NCBI RefSeq assembly: GCF_003696285.1 | Contig: NZ_RFFL01000004.1 | Span: forward strand, 62,001 to 126,000 | Length of the DNA: 64,000 nucleotides | From: Stutzerimonas nitrititolerans | GTDB lineage: Bacteria; Pseudomonadota; Gammaproteobacteria; Pseudomonadales; Pseudomonadaceae | Reading direction: 5' to 3' | Translations under genes and position numbers: made by a program | Shown: positions 1 through 9,174 of the stretch, piece after piece | Position numbering within the stretch: the first letter of the stretch is position 1 | Layout: every line of letters starts with the position of its first letter | The notes under the pieces: model-generated | Databases searched by the model: none | Told to the model about the DNA's origin: nothing | The model's input: only the letters and a program-made list of their open reading frames with translations

Positions 1-1
1 C

Positions 2-625
2 GCGCGGATCAACCGGGTGCCCTTCCTCGACACCTTCGACCTGAAGTACAACCTGCTGGTCAAGCACCCCAACCCCAGCTCGAAAGCCGTGATGTTCTGC
101 CTGATGGACGTCTCGGGCTCGATGACACAGGCCACCAAGGACGTCGCCAAGCGCTTCTTCATCCTCTTGTACCTGTTCCTCAAGCGGAACTACGACAAGA
201 TCGACGTGGTGTTCATCCGCCATCACACCAGTGCCAAGGAAGTCGACGAGGAGGAGTTCTTCTACTCGCGGGAAACCGGCGGCACCATCGTCTCCAGCGC
301 GCTGAAGATGATGCAGGAGATCATGGCCGAACGTTATCCGGCCAACGAATGGAACATTTATGCCGCGCAGGCTTCCGATGGCGATAACTGGAACGATGAT
401 TCGCCCCTGTGCCGTGACATCCTGGTCAACCAGATCATGCCGCAGATGCAGTATTTCACTTACGTGGAAATCACCCCGCGTGAGCATCAGGCGCTCTGGT
501 ACGAATACAACCAGGTGGCCGAAGCCTTCCCCGAAAGCTTCGCCCAGCAACAACTGGTCAGCGCGGCGGACATCTACCCGGTGTTCCGCGAACTGTTTCA
601 GCGAAGGATGGACAGGGTCGGCTGA
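2..625 (+). CDS. yeaH: YeaH/YhbH family protein (DUF444), C-terminal part
   Basis: The reading frame is open from the window edge, so this is the last 207 residues of a protein that starts upstream; the family is about 420-430 residues. The segment shows a von Willebrand A-like fold: 'CLMDVSGSM' near residue 37 is a MIDAS-type DxSxS motif, and the family-typical '[13 protein letters not shown]' precedes it. YeaH belongs to the PrkA-YeaH-YcgB stress/stationary-phase group, in which PrkA is a serine kinase; the molecular role of YeaH is not settled. The spoVR gene follows 27 bp downstream on the same strand, so they are probably one operon, with prkA expected just outside the window. Confidence 0.9.
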   Translation, partial: ARINRVPFLDTFDLKYNLLVKHPNPSSKAVMFCLMDVSGSMTQATKDVAKRFFILLYLFLKRNYDKIDVVFIRHHTSAKEVDEEEFFYSRETGGTIVSSALKMMQEIMAERYPANEWNIYAAQASDGDNWNDDSPLCRDILVNQIMPQMQYFTYVEITPREHQALWYEYNQVAEAFPESFAQQQLVSAADIYPVFRELFQRRMDRVG

Positions 626-652
626 GGCCTAACTGATCGAGGGGTATGCCGC

Positions 653-2203
653 ATGAAACGACAGCCGATTTCCACCGGCTCGGAATGGACCTTCGACCTG
701 ATTCGCGCTTACGACCGCGAGATCGGTCGCATCGCCGAAGGCTACGCGCTGGATACCTACCCCAACCAGATCGAAGTGATCACCGCCGAACAGATGATGG
801 ACGCCTATGCCTCGGTGGGCATGCCGCTGGGCTATCACCACTGGTCCTACGGCAAGCACTTCCTCAGCACCGAGAAATCCTACACGCGCGGGCAGATGGG
901 GCTGGCCTACGAAATCGTGATCAATTCGGACCCCTGCATCGCCTACCTGATGGAAGAGAACACCATCACCATGCAGGCCCTGGTGATCGCCCACGCCAGC
1001 TACGGACACAACAGCTTCTTCAAGGGCAACTACCTGTTCCGCACCTGGACTGACGCCAGTTCGATCATCGATTACCTGGTCTTCGCCAAGCAGTACATCA
1101 TGCAGTGCGAGGAGCGCCACGGCATCGAGGCCGTGGAAGACCTGCTCGACTCTTGTCACGCGCTGATGAACTACGGCGTCGACCGCTACAAGCGCCCCTA
1201 CCCCATCTCCGCCGAGGAGGAACGGCGACGGCAAAAGGATCGCGAGGCGCACCTGCAACGGCAGATCAACGACCTCTGGCGGACCATCCCCAAGCTTGGC
1301 GACAAGGATGACGAGCGCGAGCGCGATACGCGCTTCCCGGCCGAGCCGCAGGAAAACATTCTCTATTTCGTGGAGAAGCACGCGCCGTTACTGGAGCCCT
1401 GGCAGCGCGAGATCGTGCGCATCGTGCGCAAGATCGCCCAGTACTTCTACCCGCAGCGCCAGACCCAGGTCATGAACGAAGGCTGGGCGACCTTCTGGCA
1501 CTACACGCTGCTCAACGATCTGTACGACGAGGGGCTGGTAACCGACGGCTTCATGATGGAGTTCCTGCAATCCCACACCAGCGTGATCTACCAGCCAGGC
1601 TTCGACAGCCCTTATTACAGCGGCATCAACCCCTACACGCTGGGCTTTGCGATGTACCAGGACATCCGCCGCATCTGCGAGAACCCCACCGAGGAGGATC
1701 GCCGCTGGTTCCCGGACATCGCCGGCAGCGACTGGCTGACCACGGTGAAGTTCGCCATGCAGAACTTCAAGGACGAGAGTTTCATCCTGCAGTTCCTCTC
1801 GCCCAAGGTGATCCGCGACCTGAAACTGTTCAGCATTCTCGACGATGATCACAAGGACGAACTGCTGGTACCGGCGATCCACGACGAGAGCGGCTATCAC
1901 ACCATTCGCGAGCTACTGGCGGCGCAATACAACCTGGGCAACCGCGAGCCCAACGTACAGGTCTGGAGCGTGGACCGCCGCGGCGATCGGTCACTGACCC
2001 TGCGCCACCAGCAGCACGACCGCAAGCCGCTGGGCAGCTCCACCGAAGAGGTGCTGAAGCACCTACATCGCCTCTGGGGCTTCGATGTGCACCTCGAATC
2101 CATGCAGGACGATGCGCTGGTCAGCCGTCACCACATCCCGCCCCGGCCCGAGACCGAAGGCGAAAGCAAGTTCCCCGGTATGAATTTCGCGGCGACGAAC
2201 TGA
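653..2203 (+). CDS. SpoVR/YcgB family protein
   Basis: 516 residues, close to E. coli YcgB (510). The whole length is a SpoVR domain, recognisable from the N-terminal 'WTFDLIRAYDREI' and the central 'HYTLLNDLYDEGL', 'YNLGNREPNVQVW' blocks. In Bacillus SpoVR takes part in spore cortex formation; in Gram-negatives the family is co-expressed with prkA and yeaH under starvation and its biochemistry is unclear. No signal peptide or membrane segment is visible. ATG is preceded by a GAGGGG Shine-Dalgarno. It converges on dnaB with a perfect hairpin between the two stop codons. Confidence 0.92.
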   Translation: MKRQPISTGSEWTFDLIRAYDREIGRIAEGYALDTYPNQIEVITAEQMMDAYASVGMPLGYHHWSYGKHFLSTEKSYTRGQMGLAYEIVINSDPCIAYLMEENTITMQALVIAHASYGHNSFFKGNYLFRTWTDASSIIDYLVFAKQYIMQCEERHGIEAVEDLLDSCHALMNYGVDRYKRPYPISAEEERRRQKDREAHLQRQINDLWRTIPKLGDKDDERERDTRFPAEPQENILYFVEKHAPLLEPWQREIVRIVRKIAQYFYPQRQTQVMNEGWATFWHYTLLNDLYDEGLVTDGFMMEFLQSHTSVIYQPGFDSPYYSGINPYTLGFAMYQDIRRICENPTEEDRRWFPDIAGSDWLTTVKFAMQNFKDESFILQFLSPKVIRDLKLFSILDDDHKDELLVPAIHDESGYHTIRELLAAQYNLGNREPNVQVWSVDRRGDRSLTLRHQQHDRKPLGSSTEEVLKHLHRLWGFDVHLESMQDDALVSRHHIPPRPETEGESKFPGMNFAATN

Positions 2204-2226
2204 CAGGTCGGGCGCTGCCCGACCTG
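2204..2226. terminator. hairpin between convergent spoVR and dnaB
   Basis: Perfect 10-bp stem CAGGTCGGGC / GCCCGACCTG with a 3-nt loop, starting at the spoVR stop codon. There is no U-run on either side, so it may act as a bidirectional terminator or only as a 3'-end stabilising structure. Confidence 0.5.
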
Positions 2227-2250
2227 CCGCAGGCCTAGCGGCCTTCGTCG

Positions 2251-3645
2251 TTACTCATCGTCGAACTGGTAGCTGCCCGGCGCCAGGTTCTCGAAGCGCG
2301 AGTACTTGCCAAGGAACGCCAGGCGCGTGGTGCCGATGGGGCCGTTCCGCTGTTTGCCGATGATGATTTCGGCAACGCCCTTGTATTCGGTTTCCGGGTG
2401 ATAGACCTCGTCCCGGTAGACGAACATGATGATGTCGGCGTCCTGCTCGATGGCCCCCGATTCACGCAAGTCGGAGTTGACCGGACGCTTGTTGGGCCGC
2501 TGTTCCAGCGAGCGGTTGAGCTGCGACAGCGCCACCACCGGACAGTTGAATTCCTTGGCCAGGCCCTTCAGCGAGCGGGAAATCTCCGAAATCTCGTTGG
2601 TACGGTTGTCACCGCTGGAGCCCGGGATCTGCATCAGCTGCAGGTAGTCGACCATGATCATGCCGATCTCGCCATGCTCGCGTGCCAGGCGTCGGGTACG
2701 CGCGCGCATTTCCGAAGGCGAAATACCGGCGGTGTCGTCGATGAACAGCTTGCGATCGTTGAGCAGGTTGACCGCCGAGGTCAGCCGCGGCCAGTCGTCG
2801 TCGCTCAGCTTGCCGGTACGCACCTTGGTCTGGTCGATGCGTCCGAGCGACGCCAGCATACGAATCACGATGGAGTCGGCGGGCATTTCCAGCGAATAGA
2901 CCAGAATCGCCTTGTCCGAGCGCAGCACGGCGTTTTCCACCAGGTTCATCGCGAAGGTCGTCTTACCCATGGAGGGGCGCCCCGCGACGATGATCAGGTC
3001 CGCCGGCTGCAGGCCGCTGGTGGCCTCGTCGAGATCGGTAAAGCCGGTGGACAGCCCGGTGATCGCCTCGCCGGCGTTGAACAGCGAGTCGATGCGATCG
3101 ATGGCCTTGACCAGGATGTCATTGATACCGATGGGGCCGCCGGTCTTCGGCCGCGCCTCGGCGATCTGGAAGATCATCCGCTCGGCTTCGTCGAGGATTT
3201 CCTCGCCGGTCCGCCCCTGCGGCGCATAGGCGCTGTCGGCGATCTCGTTACTGATGCCGATCAGCTGGCGCAAGGTGGCGCGCTCGCGAATGATCTGCGC
3301 GTAGGCCTTGATGTTGGCCACCGAGGGCGTGTTCTTCGCCAGTTCGCCGAGATAGGCGAGGCCGCCCACCTGTGGCAGATGCCCTTCCTTGTCCAGTTGC
3401 TCGGACAGAGTCACCACGTCGAACGGCGAATTGCGCTCGGCCAGGGCGAAGATGGCACGGAAGATCAGCCGGTGGTCATGGCGATAGAAGTCGCCATCGG
3501 AAACCTGATCGAGCACCCGTTCCCAGGCGTTGTTATCCAGCATCAGGCCGCCGAGCACGGCCTGCTCGGCCTCGATGGAATGCGGCGGCACCTTGAGCGC
3601 GGCGGTTTCCAGATCGTATTGCTGGGGGATGCTGATGTCGTTCAT
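2251..3645 (-). CDS. dnaB: Replicative DNA helicase DnaB
   Basis: Hexameric helicase that unwinds DNA at the replication fork and contacts primase DnaG. Length 464 residues, as in P. aeruginosa DnaB. N-terminal DnaB domain ('PPHSIEAEQAVLGGLMLDN', about 18-36), then the RecA-like domain with Walker A 'GRPSMGKTT' near residue 228 and the Walker B region 'MIMVDYLQLM'. I chose the ATG at 3645, giving MNDISIP; a GTG two codons upstream would add MA. A terminator separates it from the ribosomal operon, so it probably has its own promoter despite the conserved rplI-dnaB order. No intein is present. Confidence 0.97.
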   Translation of the reverse strand: MNDISIPQQYDLETAALKVPPHSIEAEQAVLGGLMLDNNAWERVLDQVSDGDFYRHDHRLIFRAIFALAERNSPFDVVTLSEQLDKEGHLPQVGGLAYLGELAKNTPSVANIKAYAQIIRERATLRQLIGISNEIADSAYAPQGRTGEEILDEAERMIFQIAEARPKTGGPIGINDILVKAIDRIDSLFNAGEAITGLSTGFTDLDEATSGLQPADLIIVAGRPSMGKTTFAMNLVENAVLRSDKAILVYSLEMPADSIVIRMLASLGRIDQTKVRTGKLSDDDWPRLTSAVNLLNDRKLFIDDTAGISPSEMRARTRRLAREHGEIGMIMVDYLQLMQIPGSSGDNRTNEISEISRSLKGLAKEFNCPVVALSQLNRSLEQRPNKRPVNSDLRESGAIEQDADIIMFVYRDEVYHPETEYKGVAEIIIGKQRNGPIGTTRLAFLGKYSRFENLAPGSYQFDDE

Positions 3646-3720
3646 GGCCACTCGTTACTTCTTCGGTATCCGTTGGTTTCGCGACAGGCGGAAACCATCG
3701 AATGCCCGGTATTCAGAAAG

Positions 3721-3757
3721 ACAAAGGGCACGCTCCACTCGCATGGAAAGCGTGCCC
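3721..3757 (-). terminator. rho-independent terminator after rplI
   Basis: On the minus strand GGGCACGCT / AGCGTGCCC form a 9-bp stem with a 14-nt loop, followed by TTTGTCTTT. It lies between the end of rplI and the start of dnaB and closes the rpsF-rpsR-rplI transcript. Confidence 0.75.
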
Positions 3758-3803
3758 GATGTTACTCGTCAGGTGCCAGCAGCACCAGACGAGAGACGGC
3801 GTT

Positions 3804-4250
3804 TCAGCCGGCTACGACGATCAGCTTGACGGTCGCTTCGACGTCGGTGTGCAGGTGCACGGCCACGTCGTATTCACCAACCTGACGGATGGTGCCGTTC
3901 GGCAGACGAACTTCGCTCTTGGCCACTTCGACGCCGGAGGCGGTCAGGGCATCGGCGATGTCGGCAGTACCGATGGAACCGAACAGCTTGCCCTCATCGC
4001 CTGCGGTAGCAGTGATGGTGACTTCCAGTTCGGCCAGCTGAGCGGCACGGGCTTCGGCAGAAGCCTTGCGCTCGGCAGCCGCTTTTTCCAGCTCGGCACG
4101 ACGTGCTTCGAACTCGGCGATGTTGGCCGGCGTAGCAGCGGTGGCTTTGCGCTGGGGCAGCAGGTAGTTACGACCGTAGCCCGACTTGACGTTTACTTTG
4201 TCGCCCAGGTTGCCCAGGTTCGCGACTTTTTCCAGCAGGATGACTTCCAT
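3804..4250 (-). CDS. rplI: 50S ribosomal protein L9
   Basis: 148 residues, the usual length. N-terminal RNA-binding domain '[24 protein letters not shown]', a long charged connecting helix at about 45-75, and a C-terminal domain ending '[18 protein letters not shown]'. It binds 23S rRNA domain V and helps keep the reading frame. It is the last gene of rpsF-rpsR-(membrane protein)-rplI, 21 bp after the membrane protein gene. Confidence 0.98.
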   Translation of the reverse strand: MEVILLEKVANLGNLGDKVNVKSGYGRNYLLPQRKATAATPANIAEFEARRAELEKAAAERKASAEARAAQLAELEVTITATAGDEGKLFGSIGTADIADALTASGVEVAKSEVRLPNGTIRQVGEYDVAVHLHTDVEATVKLIVVAG

Positions 4251-4271
4251 TTGAGTCTTACCTCTTAACTT

Positions 4272-5165
4272 TTAACCTTCACCGTTCGCAGGCCCTGCAC
4301 CACCGTCAGGGGAGGCACGACCGCGAAAATCAAACAGACTGTCGACAATGGCCATTACGGCCAGTAACGGATAAACCAACTGCATGAACAGCACCAGCGT
4401 GACATAGAGCCCCACCAGCCAGAACCGAGACATCCGCTTCTGTGCGACTAGACCATGCACCAGCGCGGCGCCCGCGAATACCAGCGGCACGCTGCATATC
4501 GGAGCCAGCATCGCCATCTGCACGCCGATGCTGGGACCGAGCAACATACCGGCCAGTAACAACATCGCCAGCAGCGGCGACAGCCGCAACGCCCGGAACT
4601 CCTCGGCGAAGCCGCCCGGGTTGTACAGCAACGCCTGCCAGTAACGCCCCAGCATCAGGCTGAGCAACGTGACGATCTGCAGCAGAGCAGCGAGCAAACC
4701 GGTCAGGACGGGCGCCAGCAGCGATTCCAGCCGCGCCTGCTCTTCCGGTGAAAGCTGCTGATAGGCATCCGACAGCACACTCGGCAACGCCTTCTGCAAC
4801 TCGCTGGCCAGAGCCGTGATCGACTCGCCAAACACCATGCCCAGTCCCCAGGCATACAACATCCCGAGGCCCACGCTGCACAACATCACACGAGGCCAGG
4901 AACCCTGGCTGCGCAACAGCAGCGCCAACGCCAGCGACCCGAGCAATACCAGCAAGGTCCGCGGATCGCCGAAATACCACCAGGCCAGAGCCGGCAACAC
5001 ACCCCAGCTCAGTACGCCCAGCGCATCGTTGAGGCCACGGCGCAGCAACACCAGGCTTCCTGCGGCGGCACTCAGCCAGAACAACATCGGCAACGCCGCC
5101 GCACCCGCCACCACGAAGATGGCCTGCATACGGCCGCGCATGATGTACTCAGCCAGGGCGCGCAT
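4272..5165 (-). CDS. Conserved multi-pass membrane protein in the ribosomal operon (PA4933-like)
   Basis: 297 residues, very hydrophobic, with about seven to eight predicted membrane segments (for example 'AIFVVAGAAALPMLFWLSAAA' region near 15-40 and 'LLAMLLLAGMLLGPSIGVQMAML' region near 195-220). The position between rpsR and rplI matches the uncharacterised PA4933 of P. aeruginosa and suggests a DUF2232/YybS-like protein; this assignment rests on position and hydropathy, not on a motif. The ATG follows an AAAGGA Shine-Dalgarno. The ends are less conserved and polar. Function unknown. Confidence 0.8.
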   Translation of the reverse strand: MRALAEYIMRGRMQAIFVVAGAAALPMLFWLSAAAGSLVLLRRGLNDALGVLSWGVLPALAWWYFGDPRTLLVLLGSLALALLLRSQGSWPRVMLCSVGLGMLYAWGLGMVFGESITALASELQKALPSVLSDAYQQLSPEEQARLESLLAPVLTGLLAALLQIVTLLSLMLGRYWQALLYNPGGFAEEFRALRLSPLLAMLLLAGMLLGPSIGVQMAMLAPICSVPLVFAGAALVHGLVAQKRMSRFWLVGLYVTLVLFMQLVYPLLAVMAIVDSLFDFRGRASPDGGAGPANGEG

Positions 5166-5200
5166 GCGATCTATCCTTTACTTCTGTCGACCAAGCCCGA

Positions 5201-5431
5201 TCAACGGCCGTGGCTGTCGGTGTAGGGCAGCAGGGCCAGGTAGCGGGCGCGCTTGATAGCGGTGGCCAGCTGACGCTGATAGCGTGCTTTGGTTCCGGTG
5301 ATACGGCTGGGAACAATCTTGCCGGTTTCGGAAATGTAGGCTTTCAGAGTGTTCAGATCTTTGTAATCGATCTCTTTCACGTCTTCAGCGGTGAAACGGC
5401 AGAACTTACGACGACGGAAAAAACGTGCCAT
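5201..5431 (-). CDS. rpsR: 30S ribosomal protein S18
   Basis: 76 residues, full length. Starts '[13 protein letters not shown]' and contains the family signature '[25 protein letters not shown]'. Forms a heterodimer with S6 in the 30S platform; its gene follows rpsF by 28 bp, as in most Gammaproteobacteria. Confidence 0.98.
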   Translation of the reverse strand: MARFFRRRKFCRFTAEDVKEIDYKDLNTLKAYISETGKIVPSRITGTKARYQRQLATAIKRARYLALLPYTDSHGR

Positions 5432-5459
5432 GAAATAGGCTCCTCAATAGATCCGGGGA

Positions 5460-5879
5460 TTACTCGTCAGCGTTATCGCTGCTGTCACTGTCGCTGTCGT
5501 TGCCACCGGCATTGTCAGTTTCAGGACGGTCGCGACGCTCGCGGCGTTCGCTACGGTTTTCCTCAGCCTTGAGCATCTCGGACTGTTCGGTCACGGCTTC
5601 GTCGCGACGGATGATCAGGTTACGGATGACGGCGTCGTTGTAGCGGAAGTTGTCTTCCAGCTCGGCCAGTGCCTTGCCGCTGCACTCGACGTTCAGCATC
5701 ACGTAGTGAGCCTTGTGCACGTTGTTGATGGCGTAAGCCAGCTGACGACGGCCCCAGTCTTCCAGGCGATGAATCTTGCCACCGTCTTCTTCGATCAGCT
5801 TGGTGTAACGCTCCACCATGCCGCCGACCTGCTCGCTCTGGTCCGGATGAACCAGAAAGATGATTTCGTAATGACGCAT
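5460..5879 (-). CDS. rpsF: 30S ribosomal protein S6
   Basis: 139 residues. Starts '[18 protein letters not shown]'; '[11 protein letters not shown]'-type core is present as '[14 protein letters not shown]'. The C-terminal tail after about residue 105 is acidic and Asp/Ser/Asn rich ('[13 protein letters not shown]'), a variable S6 tail that in E. coli is modified by RimK glutamylation. First gene of the ribosomal operon; its leader lies at 5880-6050 and may carry an S6:S18 autoregulatory structure, which I could not verify by eye. Confidence 0.97.
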   Translation of the reverse strand: MRHYEIIFLVHPDQSEQVGGMVERYTKLIEEDGGKIHRLEDWGRRQLAYAINNVHKAHYVMLNVECSGKALAELEDNFRYNDAVIRNLIIRRDEAVTEQSEMLKAEENRSERRERRDRPETDNAGGNDSDSDSSDNADE

Positions 5880-6054
5880 GATTGCTCCTTACGGGTTGCA
5901 GCCTGCCGCGAAATGCAGTCAGGCAAGGAGTGAATGACTTGTTTTCCTGCCCGTCGACAAGGCGCGCAAACGCCTGCCGGCCAGGCAAGGGGCGCCATTC
6001 TAGAGAAGGGCCGTCACGGGCGCAAGGCGCGCTGGTGAATATTTGACCAGTCCT

Positions 6055-8220
6055 TCAGCCACGCCGCGGCGCAAGTGCCCGCTCGGCCCGGAGGTTGTCG
6101 AGCAGCGTGCGGACCTGGTGGATGTCGTAGGGCTTGAGCATGGTGCGAAGGTCTCGCAGCCCCTCCCGGTGGACATCGACCGGATAGCCCGAGGCGATGA
6201 CCACATCCACATCGGGATGGTGCTCCTGAGTCCGGCGTGCCAGCTCGATACCGCTCATGCCGGCAAGCCCGACATCCGTCAGCAACACATCGAACGAATG
6301 GCTTTCCAGCTGCTCGAGCGCAGTCTCCGCCGACTCGATGAGCGTCACCCGGTGGCCGAGCTCGCTCATGACCTCGCCCGTCAGCATGCGCAGCGTAGGA
6401 TCGTCCTCGACGAACAGGATATCCAGGCCGGCAGACGGAGCGTCGACCGGGGCAGGCATCGCTGCCGAGGCACCGGTCGCCGATGCCGGTTCCGGTCGGA
6501 CCTCACCAGATCCGACTGCCTCAGGATCGCGCGGCAGATAGAGATGCACGGCGGTTCCGCCCTGCTCTTCGCTTTCCAGAACGACGAAACCGCCGCTCTG
6601 CCGGACGAATCCGTACACCATGCTCAGGCCGAGGCCTGAGTTGCTTTCGTGCCGGGTGGTGAAATAAGGTTCGAACGCATGTGTCCGCACCTCGGAGCTC
6701 ATGCCCGAGCCATCGTCGATCACGCTCAGCAATACGTAGTCGCCCGGCCCCGCATCTGACCATGCCGCCGCGCTGGCGGCGTCCAGCGTTCGATTGCGCG
6801 CCCGCAGCAGCAAGCTGCCGCCTCCCGACATGGCGTCGCGTGCATTGAAGGCGAGATTGAAAAGCACCGTCTGCAGATTGCCGACATCGGCAAAGACTGG
6901 CCACAGACCGGAATCGATATCCAGCTCCAGTCGAACACCGCTGCCCAGCGAGCCAGCCAGCAGGCCGCGCATCTCGTCGAGCATGCTCCCCAGCTCGATC
7001 TGCTGGGGCTGCAACGACTGACGACTGGCTACGGCGAGCAACTGCCGCGCCAGCTGAGCGCCCTTCTCGACGCCACTGACCGCCGACTCCAGGCGGCGTA
7101 TGGCGGTTTCATCATGGCCCAGGCTGCGGCGAAGCAGCTGCAGGTTGCCGCCGATAATCTGCAGCATATTGTTGAAGTCGTGCGCGATCCCCCCGGTGAG
7201 CTTGCCAACCGCCTCGAGCCGCTGGGACTGCGCCAGGGCTGCTTCGGCGGTACGCCGCTCGGCCTCGCTCTGGAACAGCTCGCGCGTGCGCTCACGCACC
7301 CGCTCCTCCAGCCGCTCACGGTACTCCTGCAGCTCCATCTGGCTGCGCTGCTGCTCGGTCACATCGTTGCCCTGGACGAAGATTCCCGATACCTGACCAT
7401 CGTTCTCGATGATCGGCTGGTAGATGAAATCGACAAAGACTTCTTCCTGCCCCATGCCGGGCTGTCGCTGCAGGAGTGCCCGCATACGCTTGCCGACATA
7501 GGCCTCGCCGGTTGCATAGACGTGATCGAGCAGACCAAGAAACGCCTGCCCCTCTACCTCGGGAAGCCCTTCGCGGACCGTCTTGCCGAACAACTGCCGG
7601 TTTCCGGTCAACCGCTGATACGCATCGTTGACGAACTCGAACACATGGTCGGGACCGCGCAGGAAGCAGATGAAGCCCGGCGCCTGGGCGAACAGCATGC
7701 GCATCCGATTGCCTTCGTCCTGCAGCGTCCTGGCCCGCCAGAGCACAGCGCCCTCGAGTTGCTGCACAGGCTGTTGACCGACGCCACTCTCGCGGAGCGA
7801 ACCCGTGGCGGCGCTTTGCAACTCGGTGATGTCCATGGTGTGCTGCAAGATGGCGATGACTTCGCCGTGCTCATCGAGGATCGGCGTGTGCGTCGCGCTC
7901 CAGTAGCGATCCTGATGCTCGTGCGCGCGGGCGCCCTCCAGAGCGATGGAATAACGGATCACCGGCAGCGGATCGACGCTCTTGCGGCTGATGGCGCGCT
8001 CCAGGGAATCCAGCAGCTCTCGAACATGTGTCGCCTCGGGACGCTGAGGATCGACGGCGAATGCCTCATGCAGCCGCCGCCCGCGAATCGCCTCGAGCGA
8101 GCGCCCCGTCAACGCCAGGTACGCCGCGTTGGCATCGATGATGACCAGCTCTGGATCGAGCAGCACATAAGCATTGGGCGACAGACGAAACAGGCTCTCG
8201 AATGACGGGCGTTGCGGCAT
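6055..8220 (-). CDS. Hybrid PAS-sensor histidine kinase/response regulator
   Basis: 721 residues, cytoplasmic (no membrane segment). Order: PAS 1 (about 8-130, 'SPNAYVLLDPELVIIDANAAYL'), PAS 2 (about 180-300, 'APGFICFLRGPDHVFEFVNDAY'), coiled-coil linker, a HisKA-type H-box 'GGIAHDFNNMLQ', an HATPase domain with 'DDGSGM' and 'GLGLSMVYG', and a C-terminal receiver with acidic pocket 'VEDD' and phospho-Asp in 'LLTDVGLAG'. The HDFNN box is typical of soluble PAS hybrid kinases. I start at the ATG at 8220 because GGAGGT lies 4 nt before it; two upstream starts lack this. No cognate regulator is adjacent. It sits between rpsF and rlmB, which adjoin in P. aeruginosa, suggesting later insertion. Signal unknown. 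Confidence 0.92.
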   Translation of the reverse strand: MPQRPSFESLFRLSPNAYVLLDPELVIIDANAAYLALTGRSLEAIRGRRLHEAFAVDPQRPEATHVRELLDSLERAISRKSVDPLPVIRYSIALEGARAHEHQDRYWSATHTPILDEHGEVIAILQHTMDITELQSAATGSLRESGVGQQPVQQLEGAVLWRARTLQDEGNRMRMLFAQAPGFICFLRGPDHVFEFVNDAYQRLTGNRQLFGKTVREGLPEVEGQAFLGLLDHVYATGEAYVGKRMRALLQRQPGMGQEEVFVDFIYQPIIENDGQVSGIFVQGNDVTEQQRSQMELQEYRERLEERVRERTRELFQSEAERRTAEAALAQSQRLEAVGKLTGGIAHDFNNMLQIIGGNLQLLRRSLGHDETAIRRLESAVSGVEKGAQLARQLLAVASRQSLQPQQIELGSMLDEMRGLLAGSLGSGVRLELDIDSGLWPVFADVGNLQTVLFNLAFNARDAMSGGGSLLLRARNRTLDAASAAAWSDAGPGDYVLLSVIDDGSGMSSEVRTHAFEPYFTTRHESNSGLGLSMVYGFVRQSGGFVVLESEEQGGTAVHLYLPRDPEAVGSGEVRPEPASATGASAAMPAPVDAPSAGLDILFVEDDPTLRMLTGEVMSELGHRVTLIESAETALEQLESHSFDVLLTDVGLAGMSGIELARRTQEHHPDVDVVIASGYPVDVHREGLRDLRTMLKPYDIHQVRTLLDNLRAERALAPRRG

Positions 8221-8418
8221 TACCACCTCCATGATGAGACCTTGCTCCGCGCGCGGCACTGACGGCCCGCTACGCCGTGGACGCCACGGGAGACGAACCG
8301 AACAAACGGGCAGACGTCGTGCAGATCATTGACCGCGAACCGCACAATTGGTTTAAGAGGCCGTTCAAACGCGGCATTCACGTTTCAACGGCCTGTACAG
8401 GGATGAATCGAGCGAGCC

Positions 8419-9174
8419 TCAGTTCGGGGACGTGGCCGCCTGGCGCTGACGCAGCGCTTCGAACAGGCAGACGCCGGTGGCGACCGAGACGTTGAGACTG
8501 CTGACGCTACCTGCCATCGGCAGGCGCACCAGGAAGTCGCAATGCTCGCGTGTGAGACGCCGCATGCCCTTGCCTTCGGCTCCCATGACCAGCACCGTGG
8601 GGCCCGTCAGGTCCTGGGCGTAGATCACCTGCTCGGCCTCGCCTGCGGTACCTACCACCCACAACCCGCGCTGCTGCAGCTTCTCCAGTGAACGCGCCAG
8701 ATTGGTCACCGCCACCAGCGGGACCACCTCCGCCGCACCGCAGGCCACCTTGCGCACGGTCGCGTTGAGCGTCGCGGCCTTGTCCTTGGGCACGATGACC
8801 GCCAGCGCACCCGCGGCATCGGCGGTGCGCAGGCAAGCGCCGAGGTTGTGCGGGTCGGTCACGCCGTCGAGAACCAGCAGCAAGGGCGGCCCCTCGGCAC
8901 GATCGAGCAGCTCTTCGAGCATGGCCTCCCCCCAGACCTGGCTGGGGCTGACTTCCGCCACGACGCCCTGGTGAACACCCTCGACCCAGGCATCCATCTC
9001 GCGGCGCTCGCACTGACCGACACGTACCCTGGCCTGCTCGGCCAACTCCAGCAGAACACGGACACGGGGATCGCCACGCCCCTCGGCCAACCAGACCTGC
9101 TTGACACGCTTGGGATGGTGGCGCAGCAACGCCTCGACCGCATGCAGGCCATAGACTCGTTCGAGATCACTCAT
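8419..9174 (-). CDS. rlmB: 23S rRNA (guanosine(2251)-2'-O)-methyltransferase RlmB
   Basis: 251 residues. SpoU/TrmH-type knotted methyltransferase: N-terminal substrate-binding domain ('VYGLHAVEALLRHHP'), then the SPOUT fold with motif 1 'DGVTDPHNLGACLRTADAAG' and motif 3 'GSVSSLNVSVATGV'. Methylates Gm2251 of the peptidyl-transferase P loop. Its ATG overlaps the rnr stop codon by 4 bp, so translation is probably coupled; rnr-rlmB is a conserved gammaproteobacterial pair. Confidence 0.96.
   Translation of the reverse strand: MSDLERVYGLHAVEALLRHHPKRVKQVWLAEGRGDPRVRVLLELAEQARVRVGQCERREMDAWVEGVHQGVVAEVSPSQVWGEAMLEELLDRAEGPPLLLVLDGVTDPHNLGACLRTADAAGALAVIVPKDKAATLNATVRKVACGAAEVVPLVAVTNLARSLEKLQQRGLWVVGTAGEAEQVIYAQDLTGPTVLVMGAEGKGMRRLTREHCDFLVRLPMAGSVSSLNVSVATGVCLFEALRQRQAATSPN

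Noticed and set aside
2398..3885. 495-codon open frame on the plus strand
   Set aside because: It lies opposite dnaB and has no recognisable domain; long antisense frames are common in GC-rich DNA.
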